Shown: piece by piece, positions 1-7,887 of the stretch
Layout of the letters: every line of letters starts with the position of its first letter
How positions within the stretch are numbered: position 1 is the first letter of the stretch
Assembly: GCA_002490425.1 (NCBI GenBank)
Contig: DKTZ01000019.1
Coordinates: 62,001-126,000, forward strand
DNA length: 64,000 bases
Direction: 5' to 3'
Source of the DNA: Ruminococcaceae bacterium UBA7217
GTDB lineage: Bacteria > Bacillota > Clostridia > Oscillospirales > Acutalibacteraceae
The notes under the pieces: model-generated
Database searches by the model: none
What the model was told of the DNA's origin: nothing
What the model saw: only the letters and a program-made list of their open reading frames with translations
Made by a program: the position numbers and the translations under genes

Positions 1-322
1 CTGCAATTGCAAATATTAAAACCGCACCTGCCGCCGTATCCTTGGCGATTTTGCCGAGAGGTGTATGCTCTTTTCCGTGTAAATCCACTGCCGCTTCAAC
101 CGCCGTGTTGATAAGCTCGCCGCCGATTACAAGTCCGTTTGCTATGAAAATTATTGCAAACTGAGTCCGTGTTATCTCGAAAAAATCAAATGCCAAGAGA
201 AATAAGTACATATAAAACATACAGACAATATGCACTCTCATATTACATTCCGTTTTCAGCGCTGTAACTATTCCCTCAAACGCAAACCGGAAGCCTTTCA
301 CAAACTTTTTAAGCTCTTTCAT
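1..322 (-). CDS. dgkA: Diacylglycerol kinase / undecaprenol kinase, DgkA family (3' end outside the window)
   Basis: Small integral-membrane lipid kinase; in Gram-positive bacteria this family phosphorylates undecaprenol to recycle the cell-wall lipid carrier. About 107 codons are visible on the minus strand, starting MKELKKFVKGFRFA. The family signature E-x-x-N-T-A-x-E-x-x-V-D is present as GGELINTAVEAAVD, followed by HGKEHTPLGKIAKDTAAGAV, and hydrophobic segments surround it. The start has GGAGGA eight bases upstream. The gene lies 12 bp after ybeY, matching the phoH-ybeY-dgkA order common in Firmicutes. The stop codon lies beyond base 1, so the C-terminal transmembrane segment is missing only because of the window edge. 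Confidence 0.9.
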   Translation of the reverse strand, partial: MKELKKFVKGFRFAFEGIVTALKTECNMRVHIVCMFYMYLFLLAFDFFEITRTQFAIIFIANGLVIGGELINTAVEAAVDLHGKEHTPLGKIAKDTAAGAVLIFAIA

Positions 323-334
323 ATTTCCTCCGAA

Positions 335-838
335 TTACTCGTCAATGTAATAGCTTCCGTTGCGTTTAAGACCCATTTGAGTAAGCGACTCCTCTTCCTT
401 TTCACGCATACGCACAGCCTCAAGTCCGCCGCCCTCATGGTCGTAGCCGAGCAAATGAAGAAGCGAATGTACCGTCAAAAATCCGATTTCACGCTGGAGC
501 GAATGACCGAACCTTTCTGCCTGCGCAAATGCGTGCTCAATTGAAATTACAATATCACCGAGCATTTTTGCACCCGTGTCATAATTTATATCATAAATTC
601 CGTTTTCGCCCAAGGGAAATGAAAGCACGTCTGTACTCCTATCTATATTTCTGTACTGACGGTTCAATTCCTGAATTTTTTCATCGTCAACTATTGTAAC
701 GCTTATTTCAGCGTCACCCTCAAAACCCTCATTAGTAAGTACCGCATTACAGGAACGGCGAATCAGCATTCTCACACCTGTCGGGATTTTAATAACATTT
801 TGGTCATTCTTGATTATTACTTTAATTTTTCCGTTCAT
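335..838 (-). CDS. ybeY: Endoribonuclease YbeY (rRNA maturation)
   Basis: Zinc-dependent single-strand endoribonuclease used in 16S rRNA 3'-end processing and ribosome quality control. The protein has 167 residues, the usual size. The metal-binding motif is seen near the C-terminus as HSLLHLLGYDHE, matching H-x3-H-x5-H. Upstream the conserved block RSTDVLSFPLGE is also present. The start codon overlaps the phoH stop by 4 bp (ATGA type), implying translational coupling. It sits in the yqfC-yqfD-phoH-ybeY-dgkA order of Clostridia. Confidence 0.95.
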   Translation of the reverse strand: MNGKIKVIIKNDQNVIKIPTGVRMLIRRSCNAVLTNEGFEGDAEISVTIVDDEKIQELNRQYRNIDRSTDVLSFPLGENGIYDINYDTGAKMLGDIVISIEHAFAQAERFGHSLQREIGFLTVHSLLHLLGYDHEGGGLEAVRMREKEEESLTQMGLKRNGSYYIDE

Positions 839-1797
839 TTTTTCTTCCTCTCTTCCTGTTTTTCGTATGCTTTGATTATATCCTGCACCAATTTATGACG
901 TACAACGTCTTTTTCAGTAAAAATATTTATTGCAATGTCGTCAACATTTTTAAGCACTCGCATTGCGTCTACAAGTCCCGATTTTTTACCGTCGGGAAGG
1001 TCAATTTGCGTAACGTCGCCCGTTACAACAATTTTTGAGCCGAAGCCAAGACGTGTTAAAAACATTTTCATCTGCTCTCTTGTCGTGTTTTGCGCCTCGT
1101 CAAGAATAATAAATGAGTCGTCAAGCGTTCTTCCCCTCATATAAGCTAAAGGTGCTACCTCAATACTGCCCCGTTCCTGATACTTTTGGAAGCTTTCTGC
1201 GCCGAGCATATCAAACAGTGCGTCGTAAAGCGGACGAAGATATGGGTCAACCTTTTGCTGAAGGTCGCCTGGTAAAAATCCGAGCTTTTCGCCTGCCTCA
1301 ACAGCAGGGCGAGTGAGAATTATTCTGTTAACCTCTTTTGCACGGAAAGCCTTTACAGCCATTGCCACGGCAAGATAAGTCTTACCCGTGCCGGCAGGTC
1401 CTGCGCCGAGGGTTATTGTATTGTTTCTTATATAATCAACATATTTTTTCTGACCGAGCGTTTTGGGCTTTACTGGTTTTCCTTTACTTGTAATGCAAAT
1501 GCAGTCACCCGATAAAGTCGTAAGCTTGTCCTCGTCGCCGTCATCGGCAAGGCTTATTACATAACGCACGTTTTGCTCCGTAAGTGCCTCGCCTTTGTTA
1601 ATGAGAAGCAGAAGTCCGTTTACTGCCTTGACCGCTTTGGAAACAGACTCAGCTTCACCCGTTATTTTTATTTCAGCTCCTCGGCTTATTACCTTTACGC
1701 CGTAATGCGACTCCAAAAGCCTAATATTTTCGTCAAAATTTCCGAACAGGCTTACCGCCTGCTCCATTCTGTCAACGCTGATTATTTGTTCGTACAT
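835..1797 (-). CDS. phoH: PhoH family ATPase (PhoH-like protein)
   Basis: A P-loop ATPase of the PhoH family, generally linked to RNA metabolism and often adjacent to ybeY. The protein has 320 residues. An N-terminal KH-like region occupies roughly residues 15-75. The Walker A motif GPAGTGKTYLAVA lies near residue 133, and the Walker B-like segment is FIILDEAQNTT. The basic C-terminus ends EERKKK. The start is ATG at 1797. It overlaps ybeY by 4 bp and follows yqfD by 85 bp. No yqfF (PgpH-type phosphodiesterase) gene lies between phoH and ybeY, unlike Bacillus subtilis. Confidence 0.95.
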   Translation of the reverse strand: MYEQIISVDRMEQAVSLFGNFDENIRLLESHYGVKVISRGAEIKITGEAESVSKAVKAVNGLLLLINKGEALTEQNVRYVISLADDGDEDKLTTLSGDCICITSKGKPVKPKTLGQKKYVDYIRNNTITLGAGPAGTGKTYLAVAMAVKAFRAKEVNRIILTRPAVEAGEKLGFLPGDLQQKVDPYLRPLYDALFDMLGAESFQKYQERGSIEVAPLAYMRGRTLDDSFIILDEAQNTTREQMKMFLTRLGFGSKIVVTGDVTQIDLPDGKKSGLVDAMRVLKNVDDIAINIFTEKDVVRHKLVQDIIKAYEKQEERKKK

Positions 1798-1882
1798 TCC
1801 TTCACCTTATTTTCGGCAGATTTAAGTTATATCTAATTACAATTTTACATAATAATTGTATCACAGTTTTTTTATTTTGTCT

Positions 1883-3046
1883 TTAGTTTTTTTCTATATA
1901 AATTTCCTTTAATTCGGCTATATTTTTCTCGCAGGTTGAATAAACGCCGCAGGAAAAATCGGTTTCGCTTTGATTTACAGTAATTTTGCTGCTTTTTACC
2001 TCAGCATTATCAGTAAGCTCATATATATGTTCTGCACACTTAAAAAGGCAGATTAAATTTTGCATTTCATTATCTTCTGAAGGGTTTTCTGAGAATGTAA
2101 GTCCCGTTGTTTTAATCAAGCCTACAGGCAAAACAGCGTCTCCGCTTTGAAGATAAGACGCATTTTCGCTGATTATTTCGCCCGTCGGATTGATTCCTAT
2201 GGGAATAACAAAACCGAAAAAGAAAATTTCATAACGCTTTTTGTAATCCTTTAAAGTGTAAACATTAAAATTTTGCCTTGAAACGCTGAAATTATCCTTC
2301 GTTTCAGCACGCACAATGCCGTCAGCATGAAGCGTTTCTTCACTTCCGTCACGGTGTGTTACAATTCCGCTTATAAGTAAATCGCCCTTTCTTACCGCAG
2401 AGCCTACCTTTATTTCTTCTGTGCCTCTCAAAACGTCGCAGGACAAAACAAGTCCGTCCTCGCTCGCAACTACATTTGTGGACACTGAGTCATCGTAAAA
2501 TTCAGGTATTTTCCGTTTTTCTCTTATTTCAATACAAAGCATACTGCCCTTTTTGTTGACCTTTGCCCAAGAAAGCTCCGGAATATCCTTCAGCACCTTT
2601 TCCGTAATATTTTTCAAATCCAAGTCAGATATTTTTGCACCCGTTTTAACTCCGTAGCCCTCAAATACCGAAAGTATTTCCGTATCCTCGATTTCTGTAT
2701 TGCCCACAACCTCAATCCGCCATGCAAACTGCGAAAGCGTTATAAGTATTAAGACGAATGCCGTTACTCCAACGGCAAGTCCCGAACGCACCTTATTTTT
2801 GGCAAGCCAGAACCGCAGACCGCATTTCTTTAGTATATGCATTTTCATTCCCGATTTTTTGGAAATACTGCGAAGCTGTTTATATCCGCTGACAGAAGTG
2901 CTTGCAGTTATTTCGCCGCTGCTGTTTTTGATGTTCCATAAAGGTATATTTTCCGTCTTACAAAGGTTTATAAACATTTCGGAAAATCCGCCGCTCGCAG
3001 AAAATCTTACAAAGCCTATTATGTATTTTAAAAATTTTATTATCAT
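1883..3046 (-). CDS. yqfD: Sporulation protein YqfD (membrane)
   Basis: A sporulation-associated membrane protein of the YqfD family, made in the mother cell in Bacillus. The protein has 387 residues. The N-terminal cytoplasmic part (about 1-85) precedes one transmembrane helix (about residues 88-108, SGLAVGVTAFVLILITL). The extracytoplasmic part starts with an FtsQ/POTRA-like segment (IEVVGNTEIEDTEILS), followed by beta-rich sequence. It lies 11 bp downstream of yqfC, as in most endospore formers. Together with YqfC and YlbJ it argues that the host belongs to an endospore-forming lineage; it does not prove that this strain sporulates. Confidence 0.88.
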   Translation of the reverse strand: MIIKFLKYIIGFVRFSASGGFSEMFINLCKTENIPLWNIKNSSGEITASTSVSGYKQLRSISKKSGMKMHILKKCGLRFWLAKNKVRSGLAVGVTAFVLILITLSQFAWRIEVVGNTEIEDTEILSVFEGYGVKTGAKISDLDLKNITEKVLKDIPELSWAKVNKKGSMLCIEIREKRKIPEFYDDSVSTNVVASEDGLVLSCDVLRGTEEIKVGSAVRKGDLLISGIVTHRDGSEETLHADGIVRAETKDNFSVSRQNFNVYTLKDYKKRYEIFFFGFVIPIGINPTGEIISENASYLQSGDAVLPVGLIKTTGLTFSENPSEDNEMQNLICLFKCAEHIYELTDNAEVKSSKITVNQSETDFSCGVYSTCEKNIAELKEIYIEKN

Positions 3047-3057
3047 ATTTTACCGCC

Positions 3058-3318
3058 TCAGTCAAATGAAATATCCGAAATCTCACCGCAAATTACTGCA
3101 CAGTCTTCACCGTAATTTTTAATGGTCAGGTTGTTCCCGCAAAAGCAAATATTTATGTTTCCCATAGAAAACTTAAGCTTTGTTTCATCATATTCCTTGA
3201 TTTCACGACAGCCCTCCAAAACAGCCTCACGGTTTCCCGTGACGGTTAACTGTGATGAAAATCCGATGTTTTCAGTCGGCGTGATTTTTTTCTTGCTGTG
3301 TTTACTGTTATTTTTCAA
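3058..3318 (-). CDS. yqfC: Sporulation protein YqfC
   Basis: A small YqfC-family protein (86 residues), the usual partner gene upstream of yqfD. Recognisable family features are the central TVTGNREAVLEGCREIKEYDE and the repetitive short beta strands towards the C-terminus (FCGNNLTIKNYGEDCAVICG, ISDISFD). The start codon is TTG at 3318, supported by a GAGGTG ribosome-binding site a few bases upstream; the nearest ATG at 3331 is out of frame. It is divergent from ylbJ with only about 70 bp between them, so the two sporulation genes may share a regulatory region. Confidence 0.8.
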   Translation of the reverse strand: MKNNSKHSKKKITPTENIGFSSQLTVTGNREAVLEGCREIKEYDETKLKFSMGNINICFCGNNLTIKNYGEDCAVICGEISDISFD

Positions 3319-3391
3319 AAAAGCACCTCATTTTGGGGAATTTTATTCATTATTCCGCCTATTTTTAAATATATTATATCGGGTGTGAAAT

Positions 3392-4441
3392 ATGATAATT
3401 ATAAAACCGAAACTTAACATTATTTTACTTATATCAGTGATTTCGATAGGTACATGTTTATTCGCATTTCCCGAAATTGCGCTTAAAGGGGCTAAAAGCG
3501 GCGTTAACATTTGCTTAAACACTCTTATTCCGTCGATTTTTCCTTTTATGGCGCTGGCAACCTTTATTATGCGAACCGACGCAATGCGTTTTCCCTGCAA
3601 ATTATTCGGAAAAGTGACTAAACACATATTTCTCTTGCCCGAAAATGCAGGTCAGATTATTTTTATGTCGCTTATCGGCGGATACCCGGTAGGTGCAAAG
3701 CTCACCGCAGACGCACTGAAAGACAATGAAATAACCGATAATGAGGCAAGAAGACTCTGCATCTTTTGTATGAACGCAGGCCCGGCGTTTACTGTTACGG
3801 CGCTTGGAGTAAACATTTACGGAAGTGTAAAAGCAGGAATTGTCATTTATATTTCCCTGTGTATCTCGTCTGTGATTTTAGGCATACTTACACGATTTTT
3901 ATCGGACGGCAAAAATACAGTTCAAATAAAAAAAAGCGTCAAAAGCTTTTCTTCGGACGATATTACTTTTTCGGTTTGGGACGGTTTTGAAGCCACATTA
4001 CGGATTTGCGCATGGGTAATTCTGTTTTCGGCTTTTATGTCTGTTGCCACGGTAAAGCTAGGAAAAAGCGGTGAAATTCTAAGCGCTGTTACAGAGGTTA
4101 CCGCAGGAAGCGTGACCGTTTCTAAAATATGTCCTATTCCCGTTGTCACGGCGCTGTGCGGCTTCGGCGGCTTTTGCGTTCACTGTCAGGTGTTAAGGTT
4201 TTTAAAGCAATGCTCATTGCAATATAAATTATTTTTTGCAGGCAGAATGTTAAATTCGGCAATTTCCGCCGCAATTTGCTATATTATTCTTTATTATTTT
4301 CCCATTGAGCAAAATGTTTCATATACCTTTTCGAGCGCAAGAGTTTCTGCAATTTCAGTTTCGTTTCCAACGGTCATTGCATTTATTTTTATGTGCGTTA
4401 CAATGGTTTTGAATATTGAAAAGAAAGACAAAGTATGTTAA
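3392..4441 (+). CDS. ylbJ: Sporulation integral membrane protein YlbJ
   Basis: Polytopic membrane protein (349 residues) with the nucleoside-recognition/Gate fold of the YlbJ family, needed for spore cortex formation in Bacillus. Hydrophobic segments are spread along the length (for example 9-27 and 38-58). The family motif SLIGGYPVGAKLTADAL follows near residue 91. A second conserved block is MNAGPAFTVTALG, and a third is CGFGGFCVHCQVL near residue 255. The ATG at 3392 is preceded by GGGTGTG. It is divergent from yqfC. In Bacillus this gene is not next to yqfC, so the pairing here is a lineage feature. Confidence 0.88.
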   Translation: MIIIKPKLNIILLISVISIGTCLFAFPEIALKGAKSGVNICLNTLIPSIFPFMALATFIMRTDAMRFPCKLFGKVTKHIFLLPENAGQIIFMSLIGGYPVGAKLTADALKDNEITDNEARRLCIFCMNAGPAFTVTALGVNIYGSVKAGIVIYISLCISSVILGILTRFLSDGKNTVQIKKSVKSFSSDDITFSVWDGFEATLRICAWVILFSAFMSVATVKLGKSGEILSAVTEVTAGSVTVSKICPIPVVTALCGFGGFCVHCQVLRFLKQCSLQYKLFFAGRMLNSAISAAICYIILYYFPIEQNVSYTFSSARVSAISVSFPTVIAFIFMCVTMVLNIEKKDKVC

Positions 4442-4490
4442 AATAATTTTATAGCAAGACATATTATGCAGACGCAAAGGATAGATAAAA

Positions 4491-4709
4491 ATGAAAAACA
4501 GGCTTCTGAATGAAAAAGAAATATCCCCCTCCTGCTCCTACTGCTTTCACGGCAGACCCTCGCCCGACGGAGAAAGCATACTTTGCATTAAAAACGGAGT
4601 TATGAAAAAAGACGGATACTGTAAAAAATTCCGTTACGATATATTAAAGCGTCAGCCGAAACGCCCTGCACGCTTGCAAAATTTTGATAAGGATGATTTC
4701 AGTCTTTGA
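4491..4709 (+). CDS. Small conserved Cys-containing protein of unknown function
   Basis: A 72-residue protein. A CSYCFHGRPSPDGESILC block is followed by a later Cys in GYCKKFRYDILKRQPKRP. Four Cys in a C-x2-C...C...C pattern suggest metal binding, but this is inference. Small proteins of this pattern (CxYC-x-HGR...CRKFRYDPLKR-x-P) recur in Clostridia, and no function is known to me. It lies 49 bp after ylbJ and could be co-transcribed with it. A strong intrinsic terminator follows at 4732. Confidence 0.65.
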   Translation: MKNRLLNEKEISPSCSYCFHGRPSPDGESILCIKNGVMKKDGYCKKFRYDILKRQPKRPARLQNFDKDDFSL

Positions 4710-4731
4710 TTTATATACGAATATACAAAAA

Positions 4732-4758
4732 AACGCCCGCAAAATGCGGGCGTTTTTA
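4732..4758. terminator. Bidirectional intrinsic terminator
   Basis: A 9-bp perfect stem AACGCCCGC / GCGGGCGTT (4732-4740 with 4746-4754) encloses a 5-nt loop. A-rich sequence lies on its left and T-rich sequence on its right. It separates the plus-strand small gene ending at 4709 from the minus-strand gene ending at 4783, so it can serve both. Confidence 0.9.
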
Positions 4759-4782
4759 TTTAAACTTTATTAGAAATCAAAA

Positions 4783-5757
4783 TCAGAACTGCTCTTTTTT
4801 CTTTGAGGGAACAAGTGCTATTCCAAGCCCTGAAACGAGAGCGATAACTCCTGCAAGAGCAAGTGAAACTCCGCCGTCCGTGTTGGGAATTTCGGGGTTT
4901 CTGTTGTCAACAGGCTTGTCGGGAGTAACGGGTTTGTCGGGTGTTGCAGCCTTTTTAACTGTTACGTCAAAGGGAGCGGTAACGCCTGCAACGCTTACTG
5001 TAAGAGTATTTTTACCCTCTTTAATCTCAGCGGGCTGGTCTACAAGCACAGGAATCAGAGCACCGTCATAAGTTAAATACTCCTGTTCGTCATTAAGCGT
5101 CTGAGTAGTGCCGTCTTTAAATGTAACCTCAATTTCCATTCCTGTTGTATCAACCATAAGAATGTTCTTATAGTCTGCGAACATAGCTTCCTTCATTGCG
5201 TCCATCATTTCGGGATTGTTTTTGCACTCTTCTTTAAACTGCTCGAAGGTTATGCCAAGCTCTGCGAAAATTGCGTCAAAATATTCGGGTGCAGTTGCAT
5301 AAACCTTGTCAAGGTCGAAATTATCGGGAGAGAAAACGTCCTTGTCCATATCGTACTCTGTCTTAGCAGGCATTTTTGTTACTTTAACAGAAGCAACAGG
5401 ATTTTCTTTAACTGTAATCGGAAGAGTAGCGGTAAGCTCATTGCCGTCTTCGTCATAATAGTAAACGGTTGCAGTGTTTTCACCGAGTACATAGCTTTCA
5501 ACATCTAAATAAACTTCATTTTCGTCAGCCGAAAGGTCAACAGTTGTGCCGTCCGCTTTTGTAAGAGTGATTACCAAGCCTTCGGGGTCGCAATAAAGAA
5601 CACCGTCAATAGTGTCAATGCCTTCATAGTAAACGGTTCTTGCGGGTGCTGTTTTAACTGTGATTGCAGGGTCTGCCGCAAATACTGAAACAGCTGCAAC
5701 AGCCGCAATAAGTGCTACTGCAAGCACAACGCTTAACAATTTTGAAATCTTTTTCAT
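4783..5757 (-). CDS. Secreted Ig-like surface protein with C-terminal anchor-like segment
   Basis: A 324-residue exported protein. The N-terminus MKKISKLLSVVLAVALI...SVFAADP is a Sec signal peptide cut near residue 28. Two or three beta-rich Ig-like modules follow, with repeated ITVK and VTVK strand ends near residues 33, 114 and 270. The linker has two TPDKPV copies. The C-terminus has NPEIPNTDGG, a hydrophobic helix (about 20 residues) and KKKEQF, the layout of a sortase-type wall-sorting signal, though IPNTD is not a canonical LPXTG. The start was moved to ATG 5757, since GGAGG lies 9 bp upstream; the longer frame starts at a TTG overlapping that site. It is divergent from the XRE gene. 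Confidence 0.75.
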   Translation of the reverse strand: MKKISKLLSVVLAVALIAAVAAVSVFAADPAITVKTAPARTVYYEGIDTIDGVLYCDPEGLVITLTKADGTTVDLSADENEVYLDVESYVLGENTATVYYYDEDGNELTATLPITVKENPVASVKVTKMPAKTEYDMDKDVFSPDNFDLDKVYATAPEYFDAIFAELGITFEQFKEECKNNPEMMDAMKEAMFADYKNILMVDTTGMEIEVTFKDGTTQTLNDEQEYLTYDGALIPVLVDQPAEIKEGKNTLTVSVAGVTAPFDVTVKKAATPDKPVTPDKPVDNRNPEIPNTDGGVSLALAGVIALVSGLGIALVPSKKKEQF

Positions 5758-5779
5758 TTTTATTTCCTCCAAATTTATT

Positions 5780-5810
5780 TATCAGAATAATATTGTTTTC
5801 CATTCTGATA
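5780..5810. promoter_or_regulatory. 9-bp inverted repeat, candidate operator
   Basis: TATCAGAAT (5780-5788) and ATTCTGATA (5802-5810) are perfect inverted repeats 13 nt apart. They lie between the -10 box of the surface-protein promoter and its ribosome-binding site, facing a divergent HTH regulator. They could be an operator or a leader hairpin. Confidence 0.5.
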
Positions 5811-5815
5811 ATCAC

Positions 5816-5844
5816 ATTATATATCATATAATTAAATATGTCAA
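5816..5844 (-). promoter_or_regulatory. Sigma-A type promoter of the Ig-like surface protein
   Basis: On the minus strand the consensus -35 TTGACA (5844-5839) and -10 TATAAT (5821-5816) are separated by exactly 17 bp. It drives the gene starting at 5757. Confidence 0.85.
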
Positions 5845-5926
5845 GAAAAAATATATCCTTTTATGGAATATTTTTTATTTTATAAGGAATATAATGAGTA
5901 GTATAAAAAATCGGAGGTGTATTATA

Positions 5927-6229
5927 GTGTATTATGACGAATTTTCTAAAAGACTTACACAGCTCAGGCAGGAAAAAGGTGTTACTGCAAGGGATATGAG
6001 CCTTTCTCTCGGTCAAAGTGAAAGTTATATAAATAAGATTGAAAATAACTATGCAATGCCCTCAATGAACGGTTTTTTCTACATCTGCGAATATCTTGAT
6101 ATAACTCCGAAGGATTTTTTCGATTACGGAGAAGACAATCCAATCTTAATAAATACGCTTATTAAATCCTGCAAAAAGCTTTCAAAGGAGCAAACAGAAG
6201 CTCTGCTGAAGTTTATTGAGACTCTGTAA
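5927..6229 (+). CDS. Small XRE-family helix-turn-helix regulator
   Basis: About 100 residues. The N-terminal XRE/Cro HTH reads FSKRLTQLRQEKGVTARDMS, then LGQSESYINKIENNYAMPSM, which is the usual helix pair. The C-terminal tail ends LSKEQTEALLKFIETL. The GTG at 5927 was chosen because GGAGGT lies 8 bp upstream; an ATG at 5894 would add 11 residues. It is divergent from the surface-protein gene, so it may control it or itself through the inverted repeat at 5780, which is inference. A GAAA-loop terminator follows. Confidence 0.8.
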   Translation: MYYDEFSKRLTQLRQEKGVTARDMSLSLGQSESYINKIENNYAMPSMNGFFYICEYLDITPKDFFDYGEDNPILINTLIKSCKKLSKEQTEALLKFIETL

Positions 6230-6275
6230 ACGGATTTTATTACAAAAACTGTCAACTGTAAATATTCAATGCAAG

Positions 6276-6309
6276 CCGAAATTCACAGAAATGTGAATTT
6301 CGGTTTTTT
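6276..6309 (+). terminator. Intrinsic terminator after the XRE gene
   Basis: A perfect 12-bp stem CCGAAATTCACA / TGTGAATTTCGG (6276-6287 with 6292-6303) is closed by a GAAA tetraloop and followed by a run of six T. Confidence 0.92.
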
Positions 6310-6599
6310 AATATCGTATTGACAAAGTTGAATGGTATGGTGTAGACTTGCTCCCGCTGTATAGCAAAGACAGACTTCATGCGCCTGTCCTCATTATATC
6401 AACATTGCCGCGATACGCCGAGTCGGCGTACCCTACAATTGTTAAATTCTTCATATCATTCAGCAGGGAACGCATTATTACATTCTGCCAAAAATATTGT
6501 AAACCTATTAGTAACGGCAAGTAAAATTTCACACGGAGTAAATACAAAAAACGGATATGTGCGAGAGCGTGTCACTACTCGGTAAAAGATACTGATGCT
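6310..6599. other. Non-coding stretch between terminators
   Basis: No credible gene was found here. Apart from one copy of the dispersed palindrome at 6414-6438, I see no recognisable structure. The short open frame at 6379-6585 crosses that repeat, has no ribosome-binding site and resembles no family known to me. Confidence 0.6.
6414..6438. repeat. Dispersed short palindrome, copy 1
   Basis: TACGCCGA-G-TCGGCGTA followed by CCCTACAA. The same 25 bases recur exactly at 54878-54902, and relatives with different but still pairing stems occur elsewhere in the window. Confidence 0.85.
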
Positions 6600-6630
6600 A
6601 AAAACAGGGAGAGCAAATTGCTCTCCCTGT
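6599..6630 (-). terminator. Intrinsic terminator of ftsZ
   Basis: An 11-bp perfect stem ACAGGGAGAGC / GCTCTCCCTGT (6604-6614 with 6620-6630). Read on the minus strand it is followed by TTTTTAG. It lies 24 bp beyond the ftsZ stop codon. Confidence 0.92.
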
Positions 6631-6653
6631 AATAAATTAATATTTAATATGAC

Positions 6654-7736
6654 TTATCTCTTGCTCTTGAAAAGGTCGAGAATGTCGCCCATATCGTCGT
6701 CAGCGCCGAAATTACTGCCTGAATTTGAGCTTATGTCAATATTTTCACTGTAAGACGGTCTTTTTGCCATACCGTTTGAATCAAGGCCGAAGCCTGTTGC
6801 AATAACTGTAACAACCATTTCGTCGTCAAGTTTGTCGTCAAATGCAACGCCGAAGATAATATTTGCGTCTTCGTCAGCCTGTGCACGAACAATGCCTGCC
6901 GCTGTGTCAACATCTTCAAGAGTGATGTCGGGAGAAGCTGTAATGCTGATAATTACGCCCTTAGCGCCGTTAATTGTTGTTTCAAGAAGCGGGCTTGTAA
7001 TAGCCGCATTTGCCGCCTGCTCTGATTTATCCTTACCGCTTGCTCTGCCGATACCCATATGAGCGTGACCTGCATCCTTCATAATTGAAGTAACGTCTGC
7101 AAAGTCAAGGTTAATGAATGCAGGCATAGTAATAAGCTCTGTAACGCTGTTTACACCCTGACGAAGAACGTCGTCGGCAATTTCAAATGCGTTTGCAAGT
7201 GTGAGCTTCTGCTCTGAAACATATTTAAGTCTTTCGTTGGGGATAACAATAAGTGAGTCAACATGCTGTGCAAGCTCTGCAATACCTGCCTCAGCCTGTT
7301 TCATTCTGTGAGCGCCTTCAAATGCAAAAGGCTTTGTAACGATACCTACTGTAAGGATTCCCTTTTCTTTAGCTATTTCAGCAATAATGGGAGCAGCGCC
7401 TGTACCTGTTCCGCCGCCCATACCTGCTGTAACAAATACCATTTGAGTGCCGTTAAGCGCCTCAATAATAGCGTCTCTGTTTTCTTCAGCAGATTTCTGA
7501 CCGATTTCAGGCTTTGCGCCTGCACCTCTGCCGGCAGTAACCTTTTCACCAATCTGAATTTTCTCTTCTGCAAGCGAACGCGCAAGAGCCTGCTTGTCAG
7601 TATTTATCGCAATAAGATGAACACCGTTAATTCCCGCCTTGCCCATACGGTTGATTGCGTTTCCGCCGCCGCCGCCGACGCCGATAACTTTAATGTTTGT
7701 AATATCCTCGTACTGATTATCAATTTCGAATGCCAT
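6654..7736 (-). CDS. ftsZ: Cell division protein FtsZ
   Basis: Tubulin-like GTPase that forms the cytokinetic Z-ring. The protein has 360 residues from the chosen start. The N-terminal glycine-rich loop is [15 protein letters not shown] (about 17-31). The tubulin signature GGGTGTG lies at about 107-113, and the T7 synergy region contains NLDFADV. The C-terminal tail ends [13 protein letters not shown], a degenerate form of the usual FtsZ C-terminal peptide. The ATG at 7736 has AGGAGG 9 bp upstream; longer in-frame ATGs at 7745 and 7769 lack proper spacing. It has its own promoter and terminator, separate from the dcw operon upstream. No ftsA gene adjoins it. Confidence 0.98.
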   Translation of the reverse strand: MAFEIDNQYEDITNIKVIGVGGGGGNAINRMGKAGINGVHLIAINTDKQALARSLAEEKIQIGEKVTAGRGAGAKPEIGQKSAEENRDAIIEALNGTQMVFVTAGMGGGTGTGAAPIIAEIAKEKGILTVGIVTKPFAFEGAHRMKQAEAGIAELAQHVDSLIVIPNERLKYVSEQKLTLANAFEIADDVLRQGVNSVTELITMPAFINLDFADVTSIMKDAGHAHMGIGRASGKDKSEQAANAAITSPLLETTINGAKGVIISITASPDITLEDVDTAAGIVRAQADEDANIIFGVAFDDKLDDEMVVTVIATGFGLDSNGMAKRPSYSENIDISSNSGSNFGADDDMGDILDLFKSKR

Positions 7737-7793
7737 TTTGAACATCCTCCTATGTATAGAAATTTTCACACCTACTGATTTTATTCATAGGTA

Positions 7794-7822
7794 ATTTTAA
7801 CATTATTAAAAAGTATTTGCAA
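7794..7822 (-). promoter_or_regulatory. ftsZ promoter
   Basis: On the minus strand, -35 TTGCAA (7822-7817) and -10 TAAAAT (7799-7794) with a 17-bp spacer, about 58 bp upstream of the ftsZ start. It lets ftsZ be transcribed apart from the upstream dcw operon. Confidence 0.75.
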
Positions 7823-7887
7823 TATATATTGTATAGATTTTTTGAAAAATCTTGACTTTTTTTCAAAAAATTTACATTTAGGCAATA

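Noticed and set aside
6379..6585. Open reading frame of 68 codons
   Set aside because: It crosses a dispersed palindrome, lacks a ribosome-binding site and has low-complexity composition.
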